A DNA stretch of 64,000 nucleotides from Cladophialophora immunda (GCF_000835495.1 NW_015622541.1:6820001-6884000), one strand, 5' to 3'; counted from the stretch's first letter, positions 46,454 through 58,598 are shown. A program made the numbers and translations. Notes: a model not told the origin generated them from the letters alone.

Positions 46454-49235
46454 CTTGAGAGGCAGTTAGGCTCAGTCAAAGATACGGGCAATGAAGCATG
46501 CGGCCTCGATGGTCCCGAGTTAAAACAGTGAGATAGCGTAGCTGCCCAAACACCTGGGCCTGTGGTCGAAGGATGCGAGCCTCCAAGGAAGGGGTTTACC
46601 ACGGCCATATATACTCTTGTACCTGGTGATCGAGCTTCCCTTCCTCTGGTGAACCCAAATGACGCAGTGACATCTCAAGACAGCTAGGGCAGCAGTGTGC
46701 GCAAAGCATAGCTCTCGGTCGCATTGACATCTGCCAATAGCAAAGAGGTCGCCGGAGAAATTTCCAATCAGCGCGACTCGAATCAGCTGGGGGCTCGCAT
46801 GATCGAGGTACGAGTTACCCAAACCAATGTTGCTCAGTCTGCACCATTGGCTTGTCCAAAAGTTCGCTGAGCAAGGCTAAGCGAGTTGGTCAAGGTCAGG
46901 CGGGTCAGGTGTTGCCAGCTCACAGACCAATGGATCCGAGTGGAGAGGCTACCAAGAGGCTTGGATGGTCCCAGAGCCTTCCCACAAACGCAGGTGGACA
47001 TGCAGTCCGCGAGGGAAAAACAGGCGACGAGTGGTCGTTGGCTGGCCTGGGCGGTGAGCAGTGGAGCAGGTGCTGAAGATCGCAGAAATGGCCGGCAAAA
47101 GAGTGGAGAGATTGGCAAACAGCCTCGCTTTCCCATGTGCCACCCTGTCTCGCTCCTCTCCCCCTCGATGACCCCAGCAGACCTGGTTGCTTACCAAAAC
47201 GGGCGACTTTAGACTCTCAGGATGGTGCCCTAGCTGCTGATGGTGAGCCAAACCCCGCACTCTGGCCAAAGAGCCCACTTGTGTCAAGCCCCAGATCGTC
47301 TCCACCATGTCGATGGCTGGGGCAACTTGATGTCTGGGTTTCCAACATGCCTCCGGACCAATCTGTCTCCCAAAGTCTGTTTCTCTCCAGGTGTTGGGCT
47401 GCGGGCAGATGCTCGGCGCTTTTGGTGATCTGGGGGATCAGCTCTCTCACCCACATTCCTCGGTAAGCCGCCGCCCGTCCACAGACAGGTCTTTGCCGTC
47501 CTTCTCTGGAAATAGAGTCTCCTGATGTGCGTGGGAGGATCCGCGCTTTGTGTTCGTCGAGGTGGTGCCGACAACCGCATGGATCATTGCAACCTCTGTA
47601 ATCAAGATAACTCGGCAGCTACGAGTCTGCATTCCTATCTGAGGTTGAGATGCGACCGGCGAAATTGTGATCCCTGTCGATTGCAGCAGCCATCTGCCCC
47701 CTTGTCACCAACAAACGAAGCCTGAGCCTTCAGCCTCGAGTAGCTGCAGTAGGTCTAAACTTCGCCGAGTTCTTGTTGCATCGAGATCTGTCCGGGCACT
47801 AAGCGAAATGGAAAACGTCACCACTTGGGCGGGTTGTTGGTGTCAGAGAGGTTGTAGGTACCGTTGTTGCCGAATGTTCCTGTTGCCTCTCGCTAAACTA
47901 TGTCTATCATTGATGATCTCCTCGTCACTCTGTTGGTTTTCCTCGAGCCTAGCAGACGACAGGACTGAATCAGGACGGGCTAAAGACAAAGGTTGCGTGG
48001 GTGGCTTGGCCTTCGTGTTGAGGAGGGGTTGTCGGTTGGCATTCCACGGCGGAAATGACAACACCCTCTTGTTCGCACTAGGCTCTGACATCAAGGATTG
48101 GAAAAAAGGGTGCACTCAAGCGACAGTGTTCTTCCCTCTTTTTCCTTGTGGCATTCATGGTTGAGACCAGTTGCACCATAGCTTAGAAAAGGACTAATGC
48201 ATAAATCGGCGAGCCCTCGTTTCCATGTCAGAACGCACTTCAGTATCCACGGTTTCGGGGTTGAGGCTGTCGAGGAAGACCCGCTCGTGAAGACTTTCTG
48301 GGGGTCTCGTTCTATGCAAGCTGCCGTCATCATGCGCATGAAGACGCCTGCCTCACAAATGGATACTCCGTGCACTAGGCTGCTCTCATGTCAGTGATGG
48401 CCTGGCTACCTTCGCACGGGCGGGCGGAAATGCGCAAGCCGGGTTACAAGTCCTGCATTTGGACACTGAAAGAAAACGCCTGCCAGGCTTGGTGGGGAGT
48501 CCATTTGGCGGTTAGTGTGCCTCCTTACTGTGCTAGGAAACTTGTTGCGGTCTGGCGATGCATGAAGGCTTGCAGCAGTGTGATTCCTGCAATCTCGGCG
48601 CGTAAGCTGTGCCCTACCAGGCCAGGGCGCTAGCAGCCTCAACATCCTGGACGAAGAAGAGACATTCGATGGATTTGGGTCGCAGTAGACATGTCGAAGG
48701 GTGCGTTTGTTGAGTGGAGGAGTGAACAAAGGGGAAAGGCTTGCCAGAAGCAACTGCTGGGCTGCGCAAAAAAGTAGGGCCGAGAATTTTGCCGGCCGCA
48801 GGACCGCAGGATCGCAGGGAACCACAGCGGGACCAGGTATGGAGCATCGAGTATAGAGAACATCTCATCACACAATCCACAATTACTCCGGCCGCAGCAC
48901 ACTTTTCATTCTATCGACGTTCGAGATTTCTACCCGTTTCAGCTAATGAAACGGTCCAGGGGTTCTCAATTCTTGCAGCGGCAGGTTCTACGTACCACGT
49001 TGCGGAGAGATTGATCGTTTGCGACGGCAGCGGGAGACCTCTTGCCTCGATGTGATCTGTCGCTTTGCACTGGAGCGTCCTTCAATCGCACTCATCGGGC
49101 TCTCCCAGATCCTCCATTTACTCATCTTCCAGGTCTGCATACCCTGCGAATGCATCGAGAACCCCATCCACTGCTGAGGCCGGTGAGAGGACGTCGAAAA
49201 GGTTCCTGTGAGGGGGTGACCTCTATTTCCACTGC
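46454..49235. other. long gene-free region
   Basis: About 2.8 kb, the longest stretch without a supported gene. Every open frame is short or overlaps others on both strands, with no motif or splice-consistent chain that I could build. It holds the promoter of the maltose-type transporter at its left and the 3' flank of tyrosyl-tRNA synthetase at its right. Confidence 0.5.
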
Positions 49236-50480
49236 TCATGAAGCTTGACCGTTGATATCCAGGTTCGACATTGCCTCCTCTGCTGTCTTTCCCACCTCAA
49301 CTCGTTCCTTCCCCTTGCCTTCGATCGATCCGTCTGGTTTGGCTGTGACATTGGCCGTGCCTGGGTATCTCGAGCCTTTGTCCTTGGGTTGCTTCTTCTT
49401 CTTCGCAGGCTCGGGAGGAGGGTAGGCTTTCCTCTCAATCTCTTGCCATTCCGGTGATGCCTGGAATTCGGCCTGAATAGGAGCCAGCAACTCCACAAGA
49501 GCAGCAGAAGCGCCAGATTTGAGCAATTGTGGGGTGAGCTTGTCGGCTTGGTAATCCCCCTTCAAGGTCTCGATATCATGATAAACCAGCGGCTCTCCTT
49601 CTCCTTCTCTTCTCTCGCACACGAAGGTTCCTTTTCCCTCCGGATCCCGAAGAGCGCTAATGGGCAGTAACACATACTCGACGAAAGATATCAGGCCATT
49701 TCCTTCGACTTCTCCTGCGGCGGCATAGGCTTTGCGGAGCTTCTTTCTGACTACCTCAGCCGTGTCGAGAATGTCAATTTTGGAGTCGGGGTCTGATGCA
49801 GACATTTTGCCTCCAGCCAGACCGGGCACCATGGGATTCATCAAGTGTGCTCGTTCTTTGTAGCCAATCTTGGGGAGTGTCTCTTGCGCCAGAGCAAAGA
49901 TTTTGCGCTGATCAACTCCACCAAACTGTGCATCGACCCCCAAATGCTGCTCATCTAGTGCCTGCATCAACGGATAGATCAACCCCGATAATGTGGCATT
50001 TTCAACCTGTTTGACGACCTCAGCACCAGCCTTCTTGGCATCATGCTCTGTGACCACGCTACTCAGTCGAAAGACATCCATGGTATAATCTGCACTTAAC
50101 TGGTAGGAGGAGCCGAGAACGAATTCCAACTTCTCCAAACTCACACCGACTGCCTTGAGGAGGGATTGAATAATGTATTTGTAGTATTCCGCCCGGAATT
50201 TGACCAGTTCGATTGGCGCTTTCAAATTGTCGAGAAACCCGTGAATGTCCGCAAGGAGGATCTTGACCCGACAGCCCGCTCGGAGGAAGTGCGCAATTTT
50301 CATCATCGGCACGAAGTAGCCGCAGTGCGGTCTTCCTGTCGTAGCAGTGCCCCAGTAGATTATCAATGGTCTCTGCTCTTTCAGAATGACATTTTCCAGG
50401 ATATCTTCGTGTAGAACCTCCTGCAACTGGTCTTTGATCAAGGCGAGCTTCTCCTGCGGAGACAGCTCTTTGCCCGCCAT
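49236..50480 (-). CDS. tys1: tyrosyl-tRNA synthetase, cytoplasmic
   Basis: A single exon of 414 codons starting MAGKELSPQEK. This class I enzyme charges tRNA-Tyr with tyrosine. The HIGH-equivalent is PHCGY in GRPHCGYFVPMM, and the KMSKS-equivalent is KMSAS in GGKMSASDPDSKID, as in eukaryotic and archaeal TyrRS. Tyrosine-pocket segments (YWGTATTG, YQLSADYTMD, QFGGVDQRKIFALA) are present. The C-terminal about 60 residues are a Lys/Pro-rich extension without a EMAPII domain, as in fungi. The frame stays open for about 77 codons upstream of the ATG with no further ATG. It is divergent from CDK1. Confidence 0.95.
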   Translation of the reverse strand: MAGKELSPQEKLALIKDQLQEVLHEDILENVILKEQRPLIIYWGTATTGRPHCGYFVPMMKIAHFLRAGCRVKILLADIHGFLDNLKAPIELVKFRAEYYKYIIQSLLKAVGVSLEKLEFVLGSSYQLSADYTMDVFRLSSVVTEHDAKKAGAEVVKQVENATLSGLIYPLMQALDEQHLGVDAQFGGVDQRKIFALAQETLPKIGYKERAHLMNPMVPGLAGGKMSASDPDSKIDILDTAEVVRKKLRKAYAAAGEVEGNGLISFVEYVLLPISALRDPEGKGTFVCERREGEGEPLVYHDIETLKGDYQADKLTPQLLKSGASAALVELLAPIQAEFQASPEWQEIERKAYPPPEPAKKKKQPKDKGSRYPGTANVTAKPDGSIEGKGKERVEVGKTAEEAMSNLDINGQAS

Positions 50481-51098
50481 GGTGGGCAGGGTGAGATGGG
50501 GGAGCGGTGCGGCGGTGCTGAAGGAGTGTAGGGAGAAGACTTCAAGGCCTGTAGATAACAAACTTGGAGCGCAAGTTCGTGATGTTGGCGGAGGAGTAGA
50601 AAATGGAAGCGCCGACAAGAGTATCTTAAGACCAAGTCGGTTGTCTTCGCAGAGCGGTCGTCTGTGACTCCCAAGATGAGTCAATTGGCGGAGGGCGGCG
50701 TGAGCGGGCAATTTTCACAGATGCCCGCAATTCAGCCGAACTGCGGGCGCGGAAATCTCTTGGCAGGGACCATCTCCTCCCAGCCAATCAAACGCGTCTC
50801 TGGCCTAAACAAACACTGCGCATGGGACAACCTTGCAGCACTACCTTACATCGACCTGTGAAGAATTCCGTTGTAGCTTCAGGGTGAGGACTGTGCATAC
50901 TGTTCGCTGCCTCTGTATCGGCATACTAACCTCTAGGTCCTTCGCCACATCGTAACCTTACTGCCGTCTTCAGGCAGAGGCAACGCGGACATTGCAATAT
51001 TCAAGGCGGCCCCTTAACGCTGTTTTCCTGTTACCTTACGACCAGGCTTTGCTCTCCTGACAGCAGGTAGATGAATCAATAGCGGTTATCGGAACAAG
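50481..51098. other. divergent promoter of tys1 and cdk1
   Basis: About 620 bp shared by two essential genes transcribed in opposite directions. It includes 5' UTRs; no other gene seen. Confidence 0.5.
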
Positions 51099-52254
51099 AT
51101 GGAGAACTACCAGAAAATCGAAAAGGTCGGCGAAGGTGAGAGTGGACACTGCTACAAGTTCCAATTCCCGCATCTGACTGACAATTCGGCGACCAGGCAC
51201 ATATGGCGTTGTATACAAGGCTCGAGACCTCTCCAATGGCGGCCGAATCGTTGCTCTCAAGAAGATCCGTCTAGAAGCCGAAGACGAAGGCGTCCCCAGC
51301 ACTGCAATCCGCGAGATCTCCCTGTTGAAAGAAATGAACGATCCGAACATCGTGCGTTTACTGAATATCGTTCACGCCGACGGCCACAAGTTATACCTCG
51401 TCTGCGAGTTCCTTGACCTTGACCTGAAAAAATACATGGAGGCATTACCAGTATCCGAGGGTGGACGAGGCAAGGCCTTGCCCGAAGGCTCGAACTTGGA
51501 CATGCAGAGACTCGGGCTGGGCAAGGATATGGTCAAGAAGTTCATGGCACAGCTGGTTGAAGGTGTTCGATACTGTCACAGCCACCGTGTCTTGCACCGA
51601 GACCTGAAACCCCAGAATCTTCTGATTGATCGCGAGGGCAATCTCAAGCTGGCTGATTTTGGTCTTGCACGAGCTTTTGGTGTCCCCCTGAGAACGTATA
51701 CTCACGAAGTTGGTCAATTCGCTCCTCCTGCCTCAAGCCGTCGCTAACTGAGATCATAGGTTGTCACACTCTGGTACCGTGCCCCAGAGATTCTCCTCGG
51801 TGGACGACAATACTCGACGGGTGTAGACATGTGGTCCGTCGGCGCTATCTTCGCTGAAATGTGCACCCGCAAGCCTCTATTCCCTGGCGACTCTGAAATT
51901 GATGAAATCTTCAAAATCTTCAAGTAAGCCTCCCACCCCGCAGCGCTCATCAGCGTCGTGTCTCGACTAACGCGAAGCAGACTGCTCGGCACCCCGGATG
52001 AAACGACTTGGCCTGGCGTCACATCATTTCCAGACTTCAAAACCTCCTTTCCCAAGTGGCGCCGAGAACCAACCTCCAAATTCGTCCCCAACTTGGAACC
52101 GGCCGGTCTTGAATTGCTGGATGCGATGCTCGAGTACGACCCTGCGCATCGCATCTCGGCCAAGGCAGCGTGCAATCATCCGTACTTCGCGGCTGGATCG
52201 GCTGCCTATTCCCAGCGTGGACCCGGCGTGGTCAGAACGAACGGATTTCATTGA
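51099..52254 (+). CDS. cdc2: cyclin-dependent kinase 1 (Cdc2/Cdc28/NimX)
   Basis: Four exons: 51099-51135, 51197-51708, 51760-51923 and 51981-52254, with introns of 61, 51 and 57 bp, giving about 328 aa. It is the main cell-cycle Ser/Thr kinase, acting with cyclins. The Gly loop GEGTYG places Thr14 and Tyr15 at the Wee1 sites. The ATP lysine is K34, the cyclin-binding PSTAIRE helix is at 46-52, HRDLKPQN at 146-153, DFG at 166-168, and the activating Thr at 181 in YTHEVVTLWYR. The fungal insert [17 protein letters not shown] is present. Intron 2 has an unusual donor (GTTGGT). All catalytic residues are intact. Confidence 0.95.
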
Positions 52255-52991
52255 TATCAAGACTTGAACGTGGACGATGCATCTGTGGAATGTGGAATGA
52301 GTTCAAGGGGGAGGGGGGCGTCCACGTCAGTTAAACTGGTCAAAAGTGCCTGCCAGCAAACGGACTATGATATTTGTTACCGAGCTGTGCATTGAAACGA
52401 GCGGCACAGGATCGGAGTGAGATCGGCGCGGGCTGGGTGGACGGGCATGCTGGGCTGCACTGGGCAAAAGGGCCGGGTTGTAATGAGTTATGTATGTTTT
52501 GGGCTAGAAACGACGAGCGCAAGGGGTTTGAGTGAGGCCTTCTTCGGGGACCCCCTTCTACGCGCTGACCACAGGAGTTCCATGGCAACAGAGCTGCTTT
52601 GAACGAGTGCATGTCCGGCGAAATCTCCATACTCTTTCGATGTGCGTGTAGCTGCCCGGTCCGACATCGAGTGCTATTGTTGACGGGGTGGTCCGAGACA
52701 TCCACATGAACGCAGATTGGAAGCGATTTCTTTCCACATCCCGCCCTTATTCCGCATTCTAGACTTTGGATGGGGGCCCGATGCAGTCTTGAGTCTGTGG
52801 AGTAGTAACACAGGATAGATTTATAACTGGCTACGGCTATAGCTGTGGCTATGTGAGAGCAGCGACTACGGATCTTCACTTGTCAACTTTCGCCCCAGCT
52901 GCTGCTCATCCCGTTGAAGCCCGTTGAAGCCGTGGGAGGGCGCTTCCTCTCCTCTGCTCAGCCTTCTGACATCCAGACGAGAGACGACATC
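52255..52991. other. convergent 3' intergenic region
   Basis: About 740 bp between the stop codons of cdc2 and the peptide transporter. Nothing coding supported. Confidence 0.5.
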
Positions 52992-55233
52992 TCACGCGTG
53001 GTCCTTGTCCACCAACGTCTCCTGCGTTGCCGGCCCACTCACGCTGGCCACGCTCTTCCTCTTGCCCACGTAGGAACTGGCCTGCAACATGTTCAACTTG
53101 TCCTCCTCGCTGTCGAGCTTCTTGAAGTTGAGCCAGAACAGGACGCCGCCCGCGCCGGCCAGGACGGCGACGACGCCGTAGTTCCACACGAGCAGCGGGT
53201 CGGCCGACAGGGCGACGAGGCCCTGGGCGATGGCGCTGGAGAAGGCGTTCATCAGGAGGTTGATGGCCATGACGAAGCTGCGCATGTTGTACGGCGCCTT
53301 GGTGAAGGCGTACTCCAGCGACGTGATGCTCGCCATGATCTCGGAGAAGCCGATCAGCACGTACGGCACCGTCTGCACCCACACGTTGATCGGCGCCGGG
53401 CCCGCGCAGTCCGGGTCCGACGCGTGGTGGCCGCACGGCGAGAGCCGGTAGATGTACACCTGGATCACGCACGCGGACACCATGGCCAGACTGGCCAGCG
53501 CGAACCCGAACGCGATGCGCTTGATTGGGGTGAAGTTGATCCGCGCTTTGCGGAGGGCGGGGTAGACGACGAAATCCATGAACGGGATGAAGATGATGAT
53601 GGAGATCGGGTTGAGGTTTTGGATGATGCTGGTTTCTCGTTAGCGTCGTGGAACTGTGTACGCGGAGGTTGAAGGGGTCCTGCAGTCCTCGTGCAGGTCT
53701 CTGGGAAGACTTACTCGTTGGGAACGCCGTTGAGTTCCATGACGCTAGAATGTGTAAGCGACTGGTCAAGTTTCCCGATTTCGCGTCCAAGAGGAGTCAC
53801 TCACGCAGCTTGAGACGTCAGGTTGCCCGTCATCTGGCCATAAGCAAGCCAGTAAAGAGGCAGGTACAAAAAGACGGCACACGCCTTGAGTCCGCGACGG
53901 ACTTCTTCAACCCAAGCGTCGTCGAACGTCATCCACGTCGGTCGTTGAGCGGCGGGAATGTTGGAAGGTTTCACCCGTTCCCAAAAGTCCGGAGCAGACA
54001 AGTTCTTGTACGTCCTGACTGGGTTGATGCTCCATCGACCCTTGGACGCATAGGTCCACAGATGCCAGAACTTGGCCACGATAGAGCCAGTGGGAGGAGT
54101 CAACACGTAATGCTTGCGGCATACTATGAGCACCACGGGCGCAAACAAGAACAAACATGTGGGGAGCATGTAGGCGAGCCAGAAGCCGACATATTTCTCG
54201 CAATAAACCATGCCCTGCGGTGTTTGTTAGCATTGAAGAGCGCTGGCGGGACAAATAAACCGTGAAGTGTTCCTGCGACAACGAAGGCACCGAGATTGGG
54301 AGGGACTTACGATTTGTCCGACCAGAGAGCCGATGTTGATGCAGAGGTAGAAGTAGAGGAATATTCGAGAGGTCGTCACTGTTGGATCCACGATGACACG
54401 CTCGCCCGATGGGAGCACCTCGATCCTCTTCTTGGTCTCTGTTTGTTGCTCTGCCAAAAGTGGAGCGATGTTCGACTTGAAGCCACCAGTTCCAACACCG
54501 AGAATGATAAGTCCGATGGAGAAGGCGGCGAGAGCAGAGCTTCCGTGAGCAATAACACTCGGGGCTGCTGAGGCTGTCAAGATGACATGTCCCACAATTG
54601 CACAGACGATGGCGGCGTGGATGGTTTTGTAGCGACCCCAGTGAGCATCGGCAATGTATCTGCATTTCTGTCAGCGTGGCCTAGCGGCGATGCACTCTGA
54701 TAGCAACAGCTTGTTCAAAATCAACATCCCTTCACCTCAGAGGAGACTTACGCGCCCAGCAGAGGCATCACATATGCCCAAAACTGGTTGAAAGTCACGA
54801 GTCCCGTCGAGGCTCGCTGGCCCATTCCCAGCGCACCAGACTGACCCTCATGGCCTGCCCCGGTCGTAGAGCCTTCGGGAAGAGGCTGCTGAATGAAATT
54901 GACAACTGAATTGAATCAGCGAGTGCCTCGTGTTGCAGGGCCCCGTGAGTGCAACTTACAGACAACGGTGGTGCCATAGTAGGAGAATCGCTCGCACAGC
55001 TCAACAAAAGCGACAGTGAAAGCAGGCCAAGGAATCTTTCCTGAGACTCGGCGAAGAGTGTGAAGATCGGCCTCAGTAACTTCGTCGTCGGATGAAGAGT
55101 TCGTCTCTTGAAATGAGGTCACATCAATGGAACCACGCCCCAGGCGCTTCTCCGCCACAGTGCCAGCAAGGGCCGCATCGTCCACCTGAGCCTGGGCAAT
55201 AATGGGAGCCTCGTTAGAAGCGATAGCACTCAT
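52992..55233 (-). CDS. ptr2: POT/PTR2 family oligopeptide:H+ symporter
   Basis: Six exons on the - strand: 55233-54960, 54905-54752, 54659-54311, 54214-53805, 53744-53715 and 53628-52992, with introns of 54-96 bp and one 30-bp exon (VMELNGVPN region), giving about 617 aa. It imports di- and tripeptides at the plasma membrane. The family signatures are all rebuilt by splicing: the N-terminal RRVSGKIPWPAFTVAFVELCERFSYYG (E-x-x-E-R-type), then FNQFWAYVMPLLGAYIADAHWGRYKTI (PTR2 signature 1), FYLCINIGSLVGQ (signature 2), and LNGVPNDIIQNLNPISIIIFIPFMD. About 12 helices. The C-terminus is a short Ser/Lys-rich cytosolic tail. The 617-aa length is normal. Confidence 0.92.
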
Positions 55234-57170
55234 ATTTGCAAGATGTTATGATTGAGACTGATGAGGCAAGAGTAATCATCTGCTCTGATGTCGGAGCGAA
55301 GCATGGGTCGTCTCTGCACAAATATATATCTCGATCCCATTTTTGCCATCGAAAGCATTCATTTGCATATCACTAGAACGTAGGCCCGGAGCAGTCCGAC
55401 AAATGAGGAAGGTGTCGTTGGTCGTTATCAATGGGAGGCAGAGTGGCACAATAGTGATGCATCCCAAGGACTTGGCGACATGGTTCAAATGTCTTGGTAC
55501 AGCAGGCTTAAGCGGATAGGATCATTGACAGGCAGTTTTTGACCACACACCAGCCCGCCAACTGATGTGATGGACAAGCTTGATAACCAAGGTGGCCATA
55601 CCTTTACTTGAACTTCATTGGGGAATTCTTTCTGGGTGGTCGCGTGTCACAGGATAGCCGTGGTGGTTGTTGTACCACCTACCGTTGGTAAGCTGCAGAC
55701 ATGTTCCTTTTGTTGGCAAAACAAAGTGCCATGTACCGCGTGCACGATGCTGAATAGCTACACAGAGCTCCTCGTCCATATGCACATCAACCTCGATGAG
55801 ACAGGTGATGGGGGTGATTTGCGTCCAGAATGATGGTGTAGAAAGGAGAGGGGGTCTTTCGCCACTGAATGGAAAACTGCGTCTATTGCTTCTCTGCCTC
55901 AGATCTCCCGCGCCCCAGCTGCAGATCGCACCATTCCGCTGTCTTGGCAGTCTTGGCCCTGCTAGTTAATCAGACGGAGCGAGGCAAGTGTAACGTCAAC
56001 TTAGCGAGAAAAAGGACAACGAGGAAGGACGTACAAAAATACTACCTGGTGAGCTCGTTGTCTCGCGACACTCCTCGCGGTCCACCAGACCTCCGGTTCC
56101 TCACGGCTACGTACGGCATCAACTGATAGGGTGAGATAGGAGATACTGGTCCAAAGCTCCCCATAATTACGGCCTAGGAATTACCCATATTGGCTAACCA
56201 TGACCGCCCTGGCAGGGAAGGGGCTCGTCCAGAGATGACATTACCTCGGTAGGTTCCGAATCGGCACTGTGGTCTCAAGAGCTCGAGTTGCTCATCAAAC
56301 TCAGCCCATATTAAGCCGTTGACCTGGGTTGTCGTGACAATGGCTCTTGAAGCCTTCCTGGAATTCGTCCTTATACCCCTTGGATCGCCACGGATCGCCT
56401 ATCTTTTCCCTTTAACTATTTCCGCTGGAGAATCCGCTTTATCGTCTCCGTGATGCCGACACCACCGACAAGCCGTTCGTTGGGTGCCGTGGTGTTGTGG
56501 GATCATCGCTGTTGGAGTCCAGAGAAAAGCCATGTGATTTCCGAACAAAGCCTCATTCGTTAGTGAAATCTCTTCATCACTCTACACCACTTATTTTCGT
56601 TTATACGGTCTCCTGGCTGCCTTGAAGTTATAGAGTCTTCTTGGTGCATTGTATACGAAACACAATGTTCTGTCCCGTGCTGTTCGTCCTGTCCTATCAA
56701 CTCATTCATGTTGCGCAGTTGCGCAAATTGCAAGTATCTTGATTTCTCCATCTGTGGATGTCCTTCTCGCACAGGCGAGGAGGCATTCTCTATAGAATCC
56801 TCCCCCAAATCGGCTTCTGCGATGTTGCTCCCGTATACACCCGTTTTATGCGCAACCTTACGCCCGCAAGAGACTGCGGCTATACTGCAGTCTCTGCGTC
56901 GGCAACGTCGAGGCTGTGACGAGGCGGAAGTTGAATATATATGTCCAAATCGGGTAATTGGTCGGTGAGTGGCGACGTTGACCTCGCAGCCTGACAATAC
57001 ATTTGTTCGTGTATCGGGGACCTCCCTGCTGTCAGGAGTCAAACCTGTCCCAGTCAGCACTTTCTTTTCGCTGGCAAACTGGCGACAAATGAAAATGGTG
57101 TGCTCGTATCTGCAGCAATCCGCTTTGAGCATTGCCATGGAAAAAATTCTGCCTGCCATTACGACGCCGG

Positions 57171-57193
57171 TTTGGTTCGCACATGCAAGGCAT
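57171..57193. repeat. direct repeat, copy 1 (GGTTYGCACATGCAAGGCAT)
   Basis: Matches 57307-57329 at about 21 of 22 positions (C/T difference), with 136 bp between copy starts. The word holds the palindrome GCACATGC-like core ATGCA/TGCAT. Confidence 0.7.
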
Positions 57194-57306
57194 CTCCCTG
57201 CTTGGAATATCAACCTCCCAGTCCCCCCTGAGTACGGGGTCATCTGACTCCCGGGGAACTGGGGTAAGAAACTTTGAGAGATTGACGTCTGCCAGGGCCA
57301 GGCTGA

Positions 57307-57329
57307 CTTGGTTTGCACATGCAAGGCAT
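57307..57329. repeat. direct repeat, copy 2
   Basis: Partner of the copy at 57171-57193. It lies upstream of the orphan gene at 57490 and might be a regulatory duplication. Confidence 0.7.
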
Positions 57330-57489
57330 ACTCAGCGCCGCATGGATATGAGACGACGTTGTTGTCTGGGGACTGTTTAAAATGGAGGACCTCCTCGACT
57401 TTCTAGTTCATCTCTAGATTCTTTTTCAACCCATCGATACCTGACCTTCCGACCACATTTTAGTACGCTTTCTCGGACGTTGAGCAGGT

Positions 57490-58181
57490 ATGGCTTTCAT
57501 CAAGCTTAAACACGGGGACGAACTTAGCCTTACTATCAAACCACCGCCTACTCCGCCTTGTATGTCAGCCCTTCCTTCGGGCCAAACTGGCCTCAAAAGT
57601 TTTATTCTACTAACGAGAGGTGCCCAAGGGCCGATTACGCCAGGGCCTCCTTGCGTAGCTTGGCAGATACACGAAGATGGCTCATTCAAGGTTTTCAGTA
57701 CGTTAAACATATTTTTTTCCGTTTTACCCCTCTCCCGGAGGCCTTCAACTGAGAAAGAAAAAGTAACTGATTATATTTTTATTAGCTGCAACCCAAATAC
57801 CTGATCTGGAGGCATTTAGGCCCCTTGAAATTGGCGGTTTGAGTTCGCACCTTCAATCACAATTAGTCGCATCTGACGAGAATATAGCACCCGTTGAAGG
57901 AGCCGTGGCGTTAACAGCGACCGAGTCGCATGGAGAAGCCGGTGCGTCCATCATGTCACCAGTGCCCAGTTTCCCCGACTATTCCAGAAGCTAGAGGACT
58001 TACAAGATATGTATCTTCAGGCCCGGCGGCGCACGGTGAGGACGGCAAACCAAAGAAGTATTCGAGGCGCGAGGCCCTGATGATCCAGAGCGAGTCTCTG
58101 CGTATTGCAGCCAGGGCAGTCTCGTTGCAGAGCGAGGCCGTTCGCAAAGAACTCGAGGCCCTGGATAAGGTGGCCTCGTAA
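57490..58181 (+). CDS. small hypothetical protein, three exons (orphan)
   Basis: Rebuilt as exons 57490-57697, 57786-57941 and 58021-58181, with introns of 88 and 79 bp, giving about 174 aa. Both junctions have GT...AG ends (TTTTATTAG acceptor, CTTCAG acceptor) and keep phase. The N-terminal 70 residues look folded and beta-rich (MAFIKLKHGDELSLTI...KSFILLTRG...CVAWQIHEDGSFKVF). A variable acidic middle and a C-terminal basic helix (KPKKYSRREALMIQSESLRIAARAVSLQSEAVRKEL), a likely coiled coil, follow. No signal peptide or membrane segment. I recognise no family. The consistent splicing and composition argue for a real gene; the function is unknown. Confidence 0.6.
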
Positions 58182-58598
58182 AGGTAGATGGAATTTGGAA
58201 ATTCCAGAGGAGACTCTAGGGGGCAGAACTTTGATTTATTAGCTTCCATCGCAGAACAAAAGCAGATGACAACTGAGGCCAAGGGTTGGGAACACCTAAT
58301 GCGGGACACAGGGGCCTCGCCTAGTGCACATAACTCTTGGATCCTCCGTTTCTAAATCTGCCGTGGCTGCTGGTGGGAATTTGTCGCTTAAGTACATTCG
58401 CTTCAATGATCAATGTTGTATGGGAACAACTTCTGAACCCGAAATGAAGGAGTCGCCGTTTGGGTATCGTTGCTGTCCAAAGATGCCTACGGTTGTTTCT
58501 CGATACGATACCTCCGCGATGGCCGAAAGTATTTTCTTTAGATGTGAGCATTAGATAACGAACATACTGATACGAAAATGACGTATTCAAGGCATTTG
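58182..58598. other. convergent 3' intergenic region
   Basis: About 415 bp between the orphan and the large membrane-protein gene. Nothing seen beyond presumed 3' UTRs. Confidence 0.45.

Larger units (their letters stand above)
55234..57489. other. intergenic, gene-poor
   Basis: About 2.25 kb upstream of the peptide transporter. A 254-codon - strand frame at 57324-56560 is open but has no domain, poor composition and no obvious splice context, so I do not call it. A 22-bp direct repeat is listed separately. Confidence 0.45.

Noticed and set aside
45059..46531. Long + strand frames opposite the maltose-type transporter (219 and 233 codons)
   Set aside because: They mirror transporter exons and have no domain of their own.
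56560..57324. 254-codon open frame on the - strand
   Set aside because: No domain, no repeat of family motifs, unusual composition and no flanking splice context. Probably open by chance.
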